In this document: positions 16,062 to 24,653 of the stretch, piece after piece | Position numbering within the stretch: the first letter of the stretch is position 1 | How the letters are laid out: every line of letters starts with the position of its first letter | From: UMGS1370 sp963557065 | GTDB taxonomy: Bacteria > Bacillota > Clostridia > Lachnospirales > Lachnospiraceae | Direction of reading: 5' to 3' | Length of the DNA: 58,090 bases | Assembly (NCBI GenBank): GCA_963557065.1 | Contig: CAUWCT010000009.1 | Location: forward strand, 1-58,090 | The notes under the pieces: generated by a model | Databases searched by the model: none | Told to the model about the DNA's origin: nothing | What the model saw: only the letters and a program-made list of their open reading frames with translations | Translations under genes and position numbers: made by a program

Positions 16062-17222
16062 TTACCCCGCAAAATACATAACATTGGTAAATGCGCAAAG
16101 GATGGCTAAAGTGACCGCAAACAGCACAAGGGATGTCCATACCAGGCGGATTAAAAGCTGATGCGCCAGAGAAATCCCATGAATGCAGGAAACGATCCGT
16201 TTGTCGCAGACCGGCTCTAAAAGAGCCGCGCAAATCTGATACAAAACGGCCAGTACCATCAGCTGAATCAGCGGCAGAGCCGCAATAGCTGCCAGCACTG
16301 CGACTGCTGCAGTTCCAATGGAATTTTTAATCAGAACTCCAGCGCCTAACACAGTCTGGGTTACAGTTCTTGCCCCCTGTCCCACTCCCGGAACGGCTTC
16401 CAGCAATCTGAAAAGGCTTCCCTTTCCTAAAGCGTCCACGCTTGGAAGCACCATTCCCTGTATGAGCTGAAATCCTAAGAGAAGTCCTGCCATGGTTTTT
16501 AACCCCCACCTGACAGCACTTTCTGTCAGTTTTGTCAGCTTTGACAAACTGTCTTCTTTTGTAATCTTTCCCGCCAGAATCAGCATGGCATATATCTTTA
16601 TCATTGGAAGGATGCCAAACAGGCAAATCCACTGAAAAACCGCCACCATTCCCAGGGTGGTTTCGTAAAGAGCAGCCCCCGCCACACTGCCTCCGCAAAA
16701 TGCCACTGATAAAAAAAAGGAAGGAAGCAGTGCTCTCATAAAGTCCAGCAAATGCCGAAATACTTTTTCTGCAATCTGAATGCTCTGAAAAAATCCAGCT
16801 GACAGGCAGGTAAACAGCATCAGGTAGGTGACAAAAAAACCGGTTTCTGAAATCTGACCATTGGAAAAAATACCGGAAAATCCGGAAAACAAGGCCCCAA
16901 ACAGTCCCAATAGAACTACCTGCCCAAGCAGCCTGCTTCCCGCTCCAACCCTGGATACCAGAGCGTCCTTTACAGCCGTTCCGATCTTCTTTGCTGCCTC
17001 CTTAAATTCTCCCTTTCCAATATGAACGACTAAATCCTGAAAGGACAGCTCCATTCCTTCCGGCTGGTTTTGCCCCAGATACTCATCCACAGTTTCTACA
17101 TCAAACTGTTCCAGATCCCACTGCCTGCCGCCTGCTTCCTGGGCTGCAAAAACTGTACTGGCCATGGAAAAAGCAATGCCTGCTCCCGCTATAAGACCAA
17201 CCAGAAACCTCCCTCCTGTCAT
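16062..17222 (-). CDS. spoIIIAE: SpoIIIAE, polytopic sporulation membrane protein
   Basis: A 386-residue protein with an N-terminal signal-like segment (FLVGLIAGAGIAFSMASTVFA) and about seven further hydrophobic helices. It is the largest membrane component of the SpoIIIA channel and resembles transporter-like permeases. GPRM-like conserved blocks such as LPSFFLSVAFCGGSVAGAALYE and GVGQGARTVTQTVLGAG are visible. It overlaps spoIIIAD by 4 bases. Confidence 0.95.
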   Translation of the reverse strand: MTGGRFLVGLIAGAGIAFSMASTVFAAQEAGGRQWDLEQFDVETVDEYLGQNQPEGMELSFQDLVVHIGKGEFKEAAKKIGTAVKDALVSRVGAGSRLLGQVVLLGLFGALFSGFSGIFSNGQISETGFFVTYLMLFTCLSAGFFQSIQIAEKVFRHLLDFMRALLPSFFLSVAFCGGSVAGAALYETTLGMVAVFQWICLFGILPMIKIYAMLILAGKITKEDSLSKLTKLTESAVRWGLKTMAGLLLGFQLIQGMVLPSVDALGKGSLFRLLEAVPGVGQGARTVTQTVLGAGVLIKNSIGTAAVAVLAAIAALPLIQLMVLAVLYQICAALLEPVCDKRIVSCIHGISLAHQLLIRLVWTSLVLFAVTLAILCAFTNVMYFAG

Positions 17223-17605
17223 GCCAAAAGCCCCTCCATTGTCTCTAAAAGAGCCAGAACAACCGGCATACTGACCGCCAGAATCGAAAGTTTCCCAAAA
17301 ATTTCTATCTGCACTCCGATGGAGGAATATCCTGCATCCCGGCAGATTCCGGAAGCAAATTCTGCTATATAAGCGATTCCAATCATTTTTATCAGGACCG
17401 TCAGATAAACGGGATGGATCTTTATGTATTCCTGAATTTTTCTTGCTGCATCTAAAATCGTTTCCAATTTTAAAAGTCCGTAGGAAAAAATCAACAGTCC
17501 GGCCGCTGCCGCCAGGTATGTGCCATACTCGCCTTTTAGCCCTTTAAACTGAACTGCCAAAAGCACTGCCACAATACCAAGAGCTGCTATGGTAATTACT
17601 GTCAT
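17219..17605 (-). CDS. spoIIIAD: SpoIIIAD, sporulation membrane protein
   Basis: A 128-residue hydrophobic protein with three to four membrane segments and the family motif IKMIGIAYIAEFASGICRDAGYSSIG. It is similar in topology to SpoIIIAC and acts with it in the mother-cell complex. The stop overlaps the spoIIIAE start. Confidence 0.95.
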   Translation of the reverse strand: MTVITIAALGIVAVLLAVQFKGLKGEYGTYLAAAAGLLIFSYGLLKLETILDAARKIQEYIKIHPVYLTVLIKMIGIAYIAEFASGICRDAGYSSIGVQIEIFGKLSILAVSMPVVLALLETMEGLLA

Positions 17606-17628
17606 CCTTCTCCTCCCTTCAAAACCGT

Positions 17629-17823
17629 TTACAGGGCAAATAGATGTTTGATGGTTTCAAACAGTTGGTAAATATACGGGACCATCCAGAAAAGCACCAG
17701 CACCAAACCTGCAAGACTGGTTAAAAACGCCTGTTCTTCCCGGCCGCTGTGCTTTAAAATCTGGCAGATTACAGAAACCAGAATCCCTACCGCGGCAATT
17801 TTAAAGATCAGATTAACTCCCAT
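17629..17823 (-). CDS. spoIIIAC: SpoIIIAC, small sporulation membrane protein
   Basis: A 64-residue protein with two membrane segments (NLIFKIAAVGILVSVICQIL and SLAGLVLVLFWMVPYIYQLF), of typical length for SpoIIIAC. It lies 24 bases after spoIIIAB and 23 bases before spoIIIAD in the conserved order. Confidence 0.95.
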   Translation of the reverse strand: MGVNLIFKIAAVGILVSVICQILKHSGREEQAFLTSLAGLVLVLFWMVPYIYQLFETIKHLFAL

Positions 17824-17847
17824 AATCCCTCCCTATCTCCAGCCATT

Positions 17848-18360
17848 TTAAAATAAGGCAATGGTAAAAAACAGTCCCCCCATTATTCCCAGACTCATGT
17901 ACAGACGGCTCCGCTCTCTGCTGTGCTCCTTTAGATATTTTATAGTCTCATCCAGCTGCTCCAGATAAAGAAGAATGGTTCTCTCCTGCATGGCTAAATC
18001 CAGATAGCCTAAATTGCTGCCCAAAAGAAAAAATTGTTCCCAATCCTCTCTGGTCAGGGGCAAATCTTTTAATTTTTCCCCTTCCTCTCTCCAAATCCTG
18101 GAAAAAGGCACTCCATCCCGCAGATTCAGCCGTCTGGCTGCTTCCGCAAACAAGGCTCCGAATGGACCTTTTCCTTTTTTTCCCGCACTGGCCAGCCCTT
18201 CTGCCAGAGTCGCATGACTGTACAAAATTTCCCCTTTTAGGAAATAAATAAGCTGCCTTAAAGACAGCAAAAGTTCTAGTCTCTGTTTCCACAAAAAAGC
18301 CATCTGCCATCCAAAGCCGGCTGCTCCAAGCAGCAGGCACCCCGCTCCCAGTCCTTTCAT
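17848..18360 (-). CDS. spoIIIAB: SpoIIIAB, sporulation protein
   Basis: A 170-residue protein with an N-terminal hydrophobic segment, the conserved LRQLIYFLKGEILYSHATLAEGL block, a helical soluble region resembling type II secretion GspF-like folds, and a C-terminal hydrophobic segment (LYMSLGIMGGLFFTIALF). It overlaps spoIIIAA by 4 bases and probably partners that ATPase. Confidence 0.95.
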   Translation of the reverse strand: MKGLGAGCLLLGAAGFGWQMAFLWKQRLELLLSLRQLIYFLKGEILYSHATLAEGLASAGKKGKGPFGALFAEAARRLNLRDGVPFSRIWREEGEKLKDLPLTREDWEQFFLLGSNLGYLDLAMQERTILLYLEQLDETIKYLKEHSRERSRLYMSLGIMGGLFFTIALF

Positions 18361-19346
18361 ATTTCCCCCAGTCTGGTTTTACGCCTTTCATTCACCTGGA
18401 TTCCCCCTTCATCGTAAATGGCGGTTATAGTTCCCGGACAGGGATTTTTTCCAAGTACCGCATACCGCCGGAATGTCCGCTCTCTTATGAGACGGTTTAA
18501 CACTGGTTTTTCCCGGATATCTTCCATAGAAGTTCCATGTACCGTAGCAATGAGACAGCAGCCGCAGTTTCTGGCATATTCAATTGCTCTGAAATCTTCT
18601 TCGCTTCCAATCTCATCCACTGCAATCACTTCCGGCGCCATGGTCTTAATCAGCATCATCATGCCGTCTGCTTTTGGGCAGCAGTCCAGCACGTCGGTCC
18701 GGATTCCCAAATCATTCTGGGGAATGCCCTGAAAGCAGGCTCCCAGTTCGGATCGCTCATCCACAACGCCTACTGTCCGTCCCCGCATACAAGGAGTTCC
18801 ATCTGAAACCATCCGGATTAAATCCCTTAAAATAGTGGTTTTTCCGCACCTGGGCGGTGAAATTAATAAAGACGGCAAAATTTTGCCGTCTTCGCATAAA
18901 AAAGGAAGAAGCCCGGCAGCACAGCCCTTCTTCTGGTGGGCTATGCGGACATTTAAAAATGAAATGTACTTTAATGTCTTTACCTGCCGTACTCCCTCTC
19001 TTTGGCTCTCCAACACCGCCTGGCCTGCCAGCCCTACCCGGTGTCCGCCTTTCAGAGTTAAAAATCCCCGCCGTACTTCTTCCTCAAATGCATAAAGGGA
19101 ATAATTCCCCATATATTCGACTGTTTCCTGTATCTGGGATGCATTTAAAACAACTGCTCCCTCTTTTTCTGTTCTCAGTTTCCCGGAAGGAGTCAAAAAA
19201 TACTCCTGATTTCTTTTTATTAAAAGAACCGGCCTTTCCGCCCGGAGACGAATCTCCTGAATCTCTTCAAACCCGTCTGAAACCTGTCCCAGAATTTCCC
19301 GCATTTTTCCCGGAAACAACCGCAGTATCTCTTCTCTTCCAGCCAT
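18357..19346 (-). CDS. spoIIIAA: SpoIIIAA, sporulation ATPase
   Basis: Secretion-type ATPase of the mother-cell SpoIIIA complex, 329 residues. Walker A SPPRCGKTT lies at about residues 163-171, Walker B is EVIAVDEIG, and DERSELG plus the TVHGTSMEDI segment are typical. An AGGAG site precedes the ATG by 9 bases. It is the first gene of the operon AA-AB-AC-AD-AE-AF-AG-AH, all eight being present in order and apparently intact. Confidence 0.96.
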   Translation of the reverse strand: MAGREEILRLFPGKMREILGQVSDGFEEIQEIRLRAERPVLLIKRNQEYFLTPSGKLRTEKEGAVVLNASQIQETVEYMGNYSLYAFEEEVRRGFLTLKGGHRVGLAGQAVLESQREGVRQVKTLKYISFLNVRIAHQKKGCAAGLLPFLCEDGKILPSLLISPPRCGKTTILRDLIRMVSDGTPCMRGRTVGVVDERSELGACFQGIPQNDLGIRTDVLDCCPKADGMMMLIKTMAPEVIAVDEIGSEEDFRAIEYARNCGCCLIATVHGTSMEDIREKPVLNRLIRERTFRRYAVLGKNPCPGTITAIYDEGGIQVNERRKTRLGEI

Positions 19347-19367
19347 ATCGCCTCACTCCTTTACCCT

Positions 19368-19395
19368 AATATATGAGGCCTTGTCTGTTTTATGA
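19368..19395 (-). promoter_or_regulatory. Candidate sigma-E promoter of the spoIIIA operon
   Basis: On the minus strand TCATAAA (19389-19395) and CATATATT (19368-19375) are spaced 13 bases apart, near the sigma-E pattern (ATA-rich -35, CATACAnT -10), about 20 bases before spoIIIAA. spoIIIA is sigma-E dependent in Bacillus; the match here is approximate. Confidence 0.5.
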
Positions 19396-19418
19396 CTGAT
19401 TGTTTTTCTTATTTCTCA

Positions 19419-19567
19419 TAACAATTCAGCCATGCGAAGAATTAGACAGGAACAGTCGTTGAAAATTTGTTTTCATAAGAATTTTCCTGTCTAATTCTTC
19501 ATATGACAGACGCCTGGGGCTTCTTGCCCGCTGTAAGCTGGCAAGAAGATGCATGGCTGAACTGTTA
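19419..19567 (-). mobile_element. MITE-like palindromic element, copy 2
   Basis: A 149-bp element in the opposite orientation to copies 1 and 3. The outer arms TAACAATTCAGCCATGC (19419-19435) and GCATGGCTGAACTGTTA (19551-19567) match except for one position, which would be a G-U wobble in the minus-strand RNA. The inner 17-bp stem is perfect (19436-19452 with 19484-19500) but uses a different sequence from copy 1. Its right end supplies the TAA stop codon of the S66 peptidase gene. Confidence 0.88.
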
Positions 19568-20608
19568 CTCTTTCTCTTCATACGAAATCGTAATGTTATT
19601 GCCTGTAACTTTCACATTGGCATAGCCTCCGCATATAATAGGCATCATGGGCGGCAGATGGCCAATATCCAAGTCCATAATCACAGGCACTTTATACTGA
19701 TCCAGCAATTCTGTCACTGCCTGATACTGGTTTAATCCCATCATTTCCTGCCCATGGCAGTAAGGCCGTCCAATTAAAAATCCCTTTATATGCTGGAACC
19801 ATCCGGCATTCTTCATTTGCCAGATCGCCCTGCGGATGGCAAATACATTTAAATCGCAGGATTCCAAAAACCAGATAAATCCGTCTTCTTTGTATCTCTC
19901 ATTAAATGCTTTTGTCTGATCAAATCTGGTTCCCAGCAAATTAACCAGACAGTCCATACAGCCGCCGATCATTCTTCCAGAAAACCGGAAATCTGCCTGC
20001 TCTGTCTCTTCTCTTCCCAAAAAGCATTTGATCGCTCTTTCTTCGGTTACATGATAAGGTACAAGAGGGTGTTCTTCGTCTTTTAAAGACTCTTTCTCCC
20101 ATTTATCATAACCAGATACCTGATTCCTGGTTCCTCTTAAAATCCCATAGGCATCTTCAATAGCCGGATGCCAGGGTTCCATGCCGAAGGCGGCGGCACA
20201 GGGGCCGTAGATAGCCGCAGTATCGCATAACGTTGCAGACAGATAGATAAAATTGGTGTTGTCCGAATATCCCATATACCACTTGGGAGTGGCTGTCCGG
20301 ATTTTTTCAAAATCTACATATTCCAGTATTTCACACATCAGCTCTCCGCCTCCGCAGGAAATCAGCACATCACTGTCAGGGCTTACATACGCATCTGTCA
20401 GTTCTGCTGCGCACTTCTTTGGAGTATTGCTGATCCCAATTCCCAAAGCTTCATAGCAGTTTGGCCCCAGTTTCAAGTTATGGCCTTTTTTTCTCAACTG
20501 GTTCTGGCAGCTGTCAAAGGCTGTCCGGTAAGGTTCTGTTGCACAGCCAAAAGAAGGCGCAACAAATCCAATGGTTCCACTTTCGGTTAAATGTTTTGGA
20601 TAACGCAT
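19565..20608 (-). CDS. S66-family peptidase (LD-carboxypeptidase / MccF-like)
   Basis: A 347-residue serine peptidase of family S66. The nucleophile serine is in YMGYSDNTNF; the preceding VLISCGGGELMCEILEYVDF and GPCAAAF blocks and the late C-terminal region with a conserved histidine (IGHLPPMMPI) fit. S66 members cleave L,D-peptide bonds in muropeptides or inactivate microcin C-like nucleotides (MccF); similarity at this level does not distinguish them. No signal peptide. It lies 44 bases downstream of rsmH in the same direction. Its stop codon TAA lies in the terminal repeat of palindromic element copy 2. Confidence 0.85.
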   Translation of the reverse strand: MRYPKHLTESGTIGFVAPSFGCATEPYRTAFDSCQNQLRKKGHNLKLGPNCYEALGIGISNTPKKCAAELTDAYVSPDSDVLISCGGGELMCEILEYVDFEKIRTATPKWYMGYSDNTNFIYLSATLCDTAAIYGPCAAAFGMEPWHPAIEDAYGILRGTRNQVSGYDKWEKESLKDEEHPLVPYHVTEERAIKCFLGREETEQADFRFSGRMIGGCMDCLVNLLGTRFDQTKAFNERYKEDGFIWFLESCDLNVFAIRRAIWQMKNAGWFQHIKGFLIGRPYCHGQEMMGLNQYQAVTELLDQYKVPVIMDLDIGHLPPMMPIICGGYANVKVTGNNITISYEEKE

Positions 20609-20652
20609 AATGATTCCTCCCTAATCTTGCAGCTGCTTTTTTGCTTTCTCTC

Positions 20653-21720
20653 TTATGCTTTGACAGCCCAGCGCATTTTTGTAGATTTTGCCCTGCTGTT
20701 TCTGGCACACTCTTCTGCTGACGGCCGAATGACATCCTTTGCGATTTCTCTGTAAATTCCCTGCCTGTAATACTCTTTAAAAGACTTTTTTACCAGCCGG
20801 TCTTCTCCTGAATGGAAGGTCAGAATGGCCGCCTTTCCCCCTTCTTTTAGGACTCCCGGCAGTTTTTCTAAAAACTGATATAACACTTCAAATTCGTTGT
20901 TGATGTCAATTCTGAGCGCCTGAAAGGTTCGCTGGCAGGACTTTTTCACAGCCTCTTTTCTGTCTTTTTCCGGTAAAAAGGACAAAGCATTTTCAATGGT
21001 TTCTTTTAACTGCGCCGTCGTTTCTATAGGAATCCCCCTTCGGATCTGCGCTGCAGCAGTCCTGGAAATCTCTTCTGCATAAGGTTCATCTGCATTTTCT
21101 AAAAGCATCCCGCAAAGTTCTTTCTGGCTGATGTGCTTTAGCCTCTCTGCCGCAGAAACCCCTGCTTGGGGATTTAAACGCAAGTCTAAGGGACCGTCTG
21201 TTTTGTAGGAAAACCCTCGTTCTGGATTGTCAATCTGCATTGAAGATACGCCCAAATCCGCCAGCACAAAGTCAAATGGACCGCATTCTTCAGCCAGTTC
21301 ATCGATATTGGCAAAATTTAAAAGCCTGACTGTAACCATGTCTTCTCCAAATCCCTGGCGCGCCAGGCGCTCTCTGGTTTTAGCCGACTCAATCGGGTCT
21401 ACATCCAGCCCATAAATGTGGCCCTTATGATCCAGGCACTTCAGCATCTTTAGGGTATGGCCGCCATATCCCAGAGTCGCATCTACTCCTTTTTGTCCTG
21501 GCTGAATGTCAAAAAAGTCTAAAATTTCTCTGACACAGATAGAAATATGCATTCCTGCCGGAGTGCTTCCTTTTTGAATTACCTTTTCGATGGTATCTTT
21601 ATATTTTTCCGGCTGCAGTTCTTTATATTTTTCATTAAAATGTCTGGGATGGGTTCCGCTGTAGCGGACACGCCTCTTATGGGGCTGTCCTGCTTCCTGT
21701 TTCTTCTCCTGATCGTCCAT
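20653..21720 (-). CDS. rsmH: RsmH-type 16S rRNA (cytosine-N4)-methyltransferase, extended form
   Basis: SAM-dependent methyltransferase of 355 residues. The RsmH core is clear: DATLGYGGHTLKML, GLDVDP, FDFVLADLGVSSMQID, ERGFSYKTDGPLDLRLNP, RTFQALRIDINNE and AAILTFHSGEDRLVKKSF. It has about 50 extra N-terminal residues, basic and charged, before the usual SI-C-V-REIL start. It is not in a dcw cell-division cluster; instead it begins 15 bases after the STM4011-type gene. Lachnospiraceae may carry a second, canonical rsmH elsewhere, so this could be a paralogue with a shifted target. Confidence 0.88.
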   Translation of the reverse strand: MDDQEKKQEAGQPHKRRVRYSGTHPRHFNEKYKELQPEKYKDTIEKVIQKGSTPAGMHISICVREILDFFDIQPGQKGVDATLGYGGHTLKMLKCLDHKGHIYGLDVDPIESAKTRERLARQGFGEDMVTVRLLNFANIDELAEECGPFDFVLADLGVSSMQIDNPERGFSYKTDGPLDLRLNPQAGVSAAERLKHISQKELCGMLLENADEPYAEEISRTAAAQIRRGIPIETTAQLKETIENALSFLPEKDRKEAVKKSCQRTFQALRIDINNEFEVLYQFLEKLPGVLKEGGKAAILTFHSGEDRLVKKSFKEYYRQGIYREIAKDVIRPSAEECARNSRAKSTKMRWAVKA

Positions 21721-21735
21721 GGGTCCTCCTTTTTT

Positions 21736-23349
21736 CTAATTCATCAGCTGCTTATCGATCCGCATTTTCACCTGCTTCCCTAATTCCTCTCTGGAAGAAA
21801 TAATATCATCTGTTTCTCCTTTCTGCCTGCACATCTCAATCATTTCCCTGTCTTCTAAAGAATCCCCTGCTGCCGCAGCTTCTGCTGGTGAAATTTCCAT
21901 CCAGCTGCACAGAGTTTTCACACCATTTGCCTTGCTGCTCTCTGCCGCCACAATTTCAAGGCAATGCTGCTCAGCAAAGACTCTTACATCCGCACTGCAT
22001 CTTCTGCGCAAATAATCGGCGGCCCACTCTGTTTCTTTCTTACTCCAGCTGCTTCCTCTTGGACGCAGAAGCGTTGCTTTATAGGCAATCCCCTTTCTTC
22101 TGTATATCAGAACCCGGCTTTTTAGACTTTTTCCCAGTTCTTTTATTATCAGGCACCATATTTCCGAAATGGGGGAAATGTTTTCCCGGATTATTTCCGG
22201 TTCTCTGCTCTCCTTCCACACCACATAGCCTCCGCCTCCAAAAACTCCTCCTTCAAACAGATGCCAGATTTCTCTGCACCGCCTGGCCGCATCCTCATAA
22301 GACAAAGAAGTGGCAAAAAACAGCCTTGTGCCTGTATGGTTTAAAAGTTCTAAATCCGTCCTGGCAGATTGAGATACCCTTCCAGCTTCCCCATCTTTTT
22401 CTCTGTTTTTCTCCGGAATCAGGGTTCCATCAATATCAAGAAATACCGCCTTTGCTTTTCTGGGAATACGGAATAATGGATAGGCTCCAAAAATCATTTG
22501 ATTCATCACATCTGACCGCCCTCCATATGCCAGATAACAAGAACACAGCTTTCTTCTGCATACAGGGTGTTCCAAAACTTCTCTAAGTCTTTCCGATGTT
22601 TCATCATTTGTAAAATCATACCAGTTTTCTGTTCTGGCCTGACTGATATTGCAGCTTTTCAGAGTCCCGTCTCCTTCCACAAACACCCGCCCCCTGCACT
22701 GCTCGGCAGAAGCCTTTACCGGTACCAGTTCCCGCAGAAAGAATGGATCCAGTTCTGTAAAAGCGTCTTGCTCTTTCTGGCTGTAAGGCCGCTTCAAACC
22801 ATCCATTTTATTAATCCACAAATACAGATCCTCTGAAAGAAGTTTTCTAAGCCGCCTGAGTTCTCCCAGATTTTCAGGATTTCCAACAGCACCGGCGCAT
22901 ACCAGAACTCCTGCGTCTAAAAGACTCCTGCATTTTTGTGCAAATGTGTCTGCTGTCTCCATTTCCGGATGAAAAGTCGCCCAAAGACGAAGCTTTTCCC
23001 TTCTTCCCCCTGACTGTTCATATAGTTCAAGAGAGCGATCTATGGAAAAGCTCAAATTGGTCTGGGCTCCCAAAATTTCCATACTTTTCAGAGCCGAAAG
23101 TCTCCCCAGTCCCTGCCAGTACCAACTGTGGATCAGTGCCTCCCCATAGGGGACAACCATCAGACCTCCTATAGAGAGACTGCCTTTCTTACTTTCATGG
23201 TTTATCACACTTTCCAAAAACTGTTCCCAGTGCTGCCTGTCCTCATTGTACTCCTTTGCCGATCCTCTGTGTTTTGAAAAAGGGCAGTAGCTGCACCAAT
23301 AATTACAGCTTTTTAAACTGCCCCTGTAAAGAATCATGGTTTTCCCCAT
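21736..23349 (-). CDS. STM4011-family radical SAM protein fused to a HAD phosphatase
   Basis: A 537-residue two-domain protein. Residues 1-290 form a radical SAM domain with the cluster motif CNYWCSYC (Cys 15, 19, 22) and match the uncharacterised STM4011 family. A second cysteine cluster, CRRKLCSCYLAYGG, lies near residue 270. From about residue 300 a HAD-superfamily domain follows: FLDIDGTLIP (DxDGT nucleophile), FFATSLS, and AAAGDSLEDREMI as the metal-binding GD motif. STM4011 proteins as I know them end near 300 residues, so the HAD part is an extension. The start has GGAGG 6 bases upstream and lies within the end of the STM4012-type gene (47-base overlap). Substrate and product are unknown. 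Confidence 0.88.
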   Translation of the reverse strand: MGKTMILYRGSLKSCNYWCSYCPFSKHRGSAKEYNEDRQHWEQFLESVINHESKKGSLSIGGLMVVPYGEALIHSWYWQGLGRLSALKSMEILGAQTNLSFSIDRSLELYEQSGGRREKLRLWATFHPEMETADTFAQKCRSLLDAGVLVCAGAVGNPENLGELRRLRKLLSEDLYLWINKMDGLKRPYSQKEQDAFTELDPFFLRELVPVKASAEQCRGRVFVEGDGTLKSCNISQARTENWYDFTNDETSERLREVLEHPVCRRKLCSCYLAYGGRSDVMNQMIFGAYPLFRIPRKAKAVFLDIDGTLIPEKNREKDGEAGRVSQSARTDLELLNHTGTRLFFATSLSYEDAARRCREIWHLFEGGVFGGGGYVVWKESREPEIIRENISPISEIWCLIIKELGKSLKSRVLIYRRKGIAYKATLLRPRGSSWSKKETEWAADYLRRRCSADVRVFAEQHCLEIVAAESSKANGVKTLCSWMEISPAEAAAAGDSLEDREMIEMCRQKGETDDIISSREELGKQVKMRIDKQLMN

Positions 23350-24640
23350 ACAGTTCCTCCCACTCTTCCATCTTTTTGCGTATATCCGGCGAAATAAGCA
23401 TTGGTCCCAGATTGTCTGAAACTTTTAATCCTTTATCCGTAAGACCTAAAAATCCCTGATTCCTGGACAAAAAGTCCTGTTCTATCCATTGTTCCAGTAA
23501 TGGAAAATCTTTTAAAAGCCAAGTTCCAAAACATCTTTCATATTCTTCCTCCAAAATGCCTGGGCGAATCAACAGGTGGCGGATCACATACCTTGCTTTT
23601 TCTTCTTCTCTGGATAAAAATATCCCATGGGTAATCTGTGTAAAATCCCTGGTATTTTCAAACTGCTCTAATTCCTTCAGGCAATCGTTTCTTGTAATCG
23701 CATAGGGTGTACAAAAATGCAGATTACCCAGGTAACTCCTTCCCCCGCAGCCCAATGCCAGGCAGGAGCCAAAACCGCAGTCAGAAAACGTCCTGTCCCC
23801 TGCATTTTGTCTTACAAACCGTCTCATAGAATCCTGTCTGTATCCCATCTGCACAAGATAGCGGGCGCCAGCCTCATATTCTCTTTGAGCTCTCCAAGGA
23901 TCTAAAACCATGCCTTCCCTTATGTCCTTTATTAGGCCTGCCCCATGTTTTACATAGAGTGGATACAGAAAGATTTCCTCTGGTCTGTACGATTCGGCTT
24001 CCTTTAAAGTCTCTAAAAATGATTCCTCTGTCTGGCCGGGAATCCCATAAATAAAGTCCAGATTAAGACATGGAAACTCATACGACTTTAATTGATGCAA
24101 TGCCATTCTGACCCGGCAAACGCTGTGGCTGCGCCTTAGGGTTCTAAGTTCTTCTTCCTGAAAACTCTGAATTCCCATGCTGACTCTGGTGACTCCCCTT
24201 GACTTTAAAAGCTCCAGTTTCTCTTTTGTTGTCTGATTTGGTGCAGTCTCGATCACAATCTCTTTATTCTTTTCCAGTGCAATGCCTTTTTCCACCATGT
24301 CAAAAACGCGCTCCAACTGCTTTTTGGTTAGATAAAGAGGCGTTCCTCCTCCTATGGTAAAGCTGGAAAATTTTGCCTGAACAGAGGATAATATTTCCCC
24401 ATACTGCTGTATTTGTCTTTCCACTGCATCTAAATACCGGTCTATGGATTCTGTCTTTTCCCCAGTTACAGAAAACAGGTTGCAGTATCCGCATTTGGTT
24501 TCACAGAAAGGAATATGCAGGTAAAGTCCATTGCCTCCACCTCTCAGTCTTTCTCCATAGTCCCTTAAATTCACGCCTTTTAACGGTCTGTAAGCCGTCT
24601 TGTGGGGATAGCTATACATATATTGGATGTATGGATTCAT
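23303..24640 (-). CDS. STM4012-family radical SAM protein (HemN/HemW-like)
   Basis: A 445-residue protein with the cluster motif CETKCGYC (Cys 46, 50, 53), the HemN-type FTIGGGTPLYL, VSMGIQSFQEEELRTLRRSH and LDFIYGIPGQTEESF blocks, and a C-terminal region unlike true HemN. It is the STM4012 type, often mis-annotated as coproporphyrinogen III oxidase. The start at MNPYIQYMY is certain: AAGGAGGATT immediately precedes it. It starts 13 bases downstream of the sulfatase-like gene and overlaps the STM4011-type gene. HemN-class enzymes use a second SAM in some reactions; what this one modifies is not known. Confidence 0.88.
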   Translation of the reverse strand: MNPYIQYMYSYPHKTAYRPLKGVNLRDYGERLRGGGNGLYLHIPFCETKCGYCNLFSVTGEKTESIDRYLDAVERQIQQYGEILSSVQAKFSSFTIGGGTPLYLTKKQLERVFDMVEKGIALEKNKEIVIETAPNQTTKEKLELLKSRGVTRVSMGIQSFQEEELRTLRRSHSVCRVRMALHQLKSYEFPCLNLDFIYGIPGQTEESFLETLKEAESYRPEEIFLYPLYVKHGAGLIKDIREGMVLDPWRAQREYEAGARYLVQMGYRQDSMRRFVRQNAGDRTFSDCGFGSCLALGCGGRSYLGNLHFCTPYAITRNDCLKELEQFENTRDFTQITHGIFLSREEEKARYVIRHLLIRPGILEEEYERCFGTWLLKDFPLLEQWIEQDFLSRNQGFLGLTDKGLKVSDNLGPMLISPDIRKKMEEWEELYGENHDSLQGQFKKL

Positions 24641-24653
24641 AATCCTCCTTCTC

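Noticed and set aside
21888..22586. 232-codon plus-strand ORF opposite the STM4011-type gene
   Set aside because: It is the complement of the HAD and radical SAM coding sequence with biased Phe/Pro/Ser/Leu composition and no ribosome binding site.
23303..24640. Calling the HemN-like protein coproporphyrinogen III dehydrogenase or HemW
   Set aside because: The radical SAM core is HemN-like, but the C-terminus and the STM cassette context fit the STM4012 family, and no heme biosynthesis gene is nearby.
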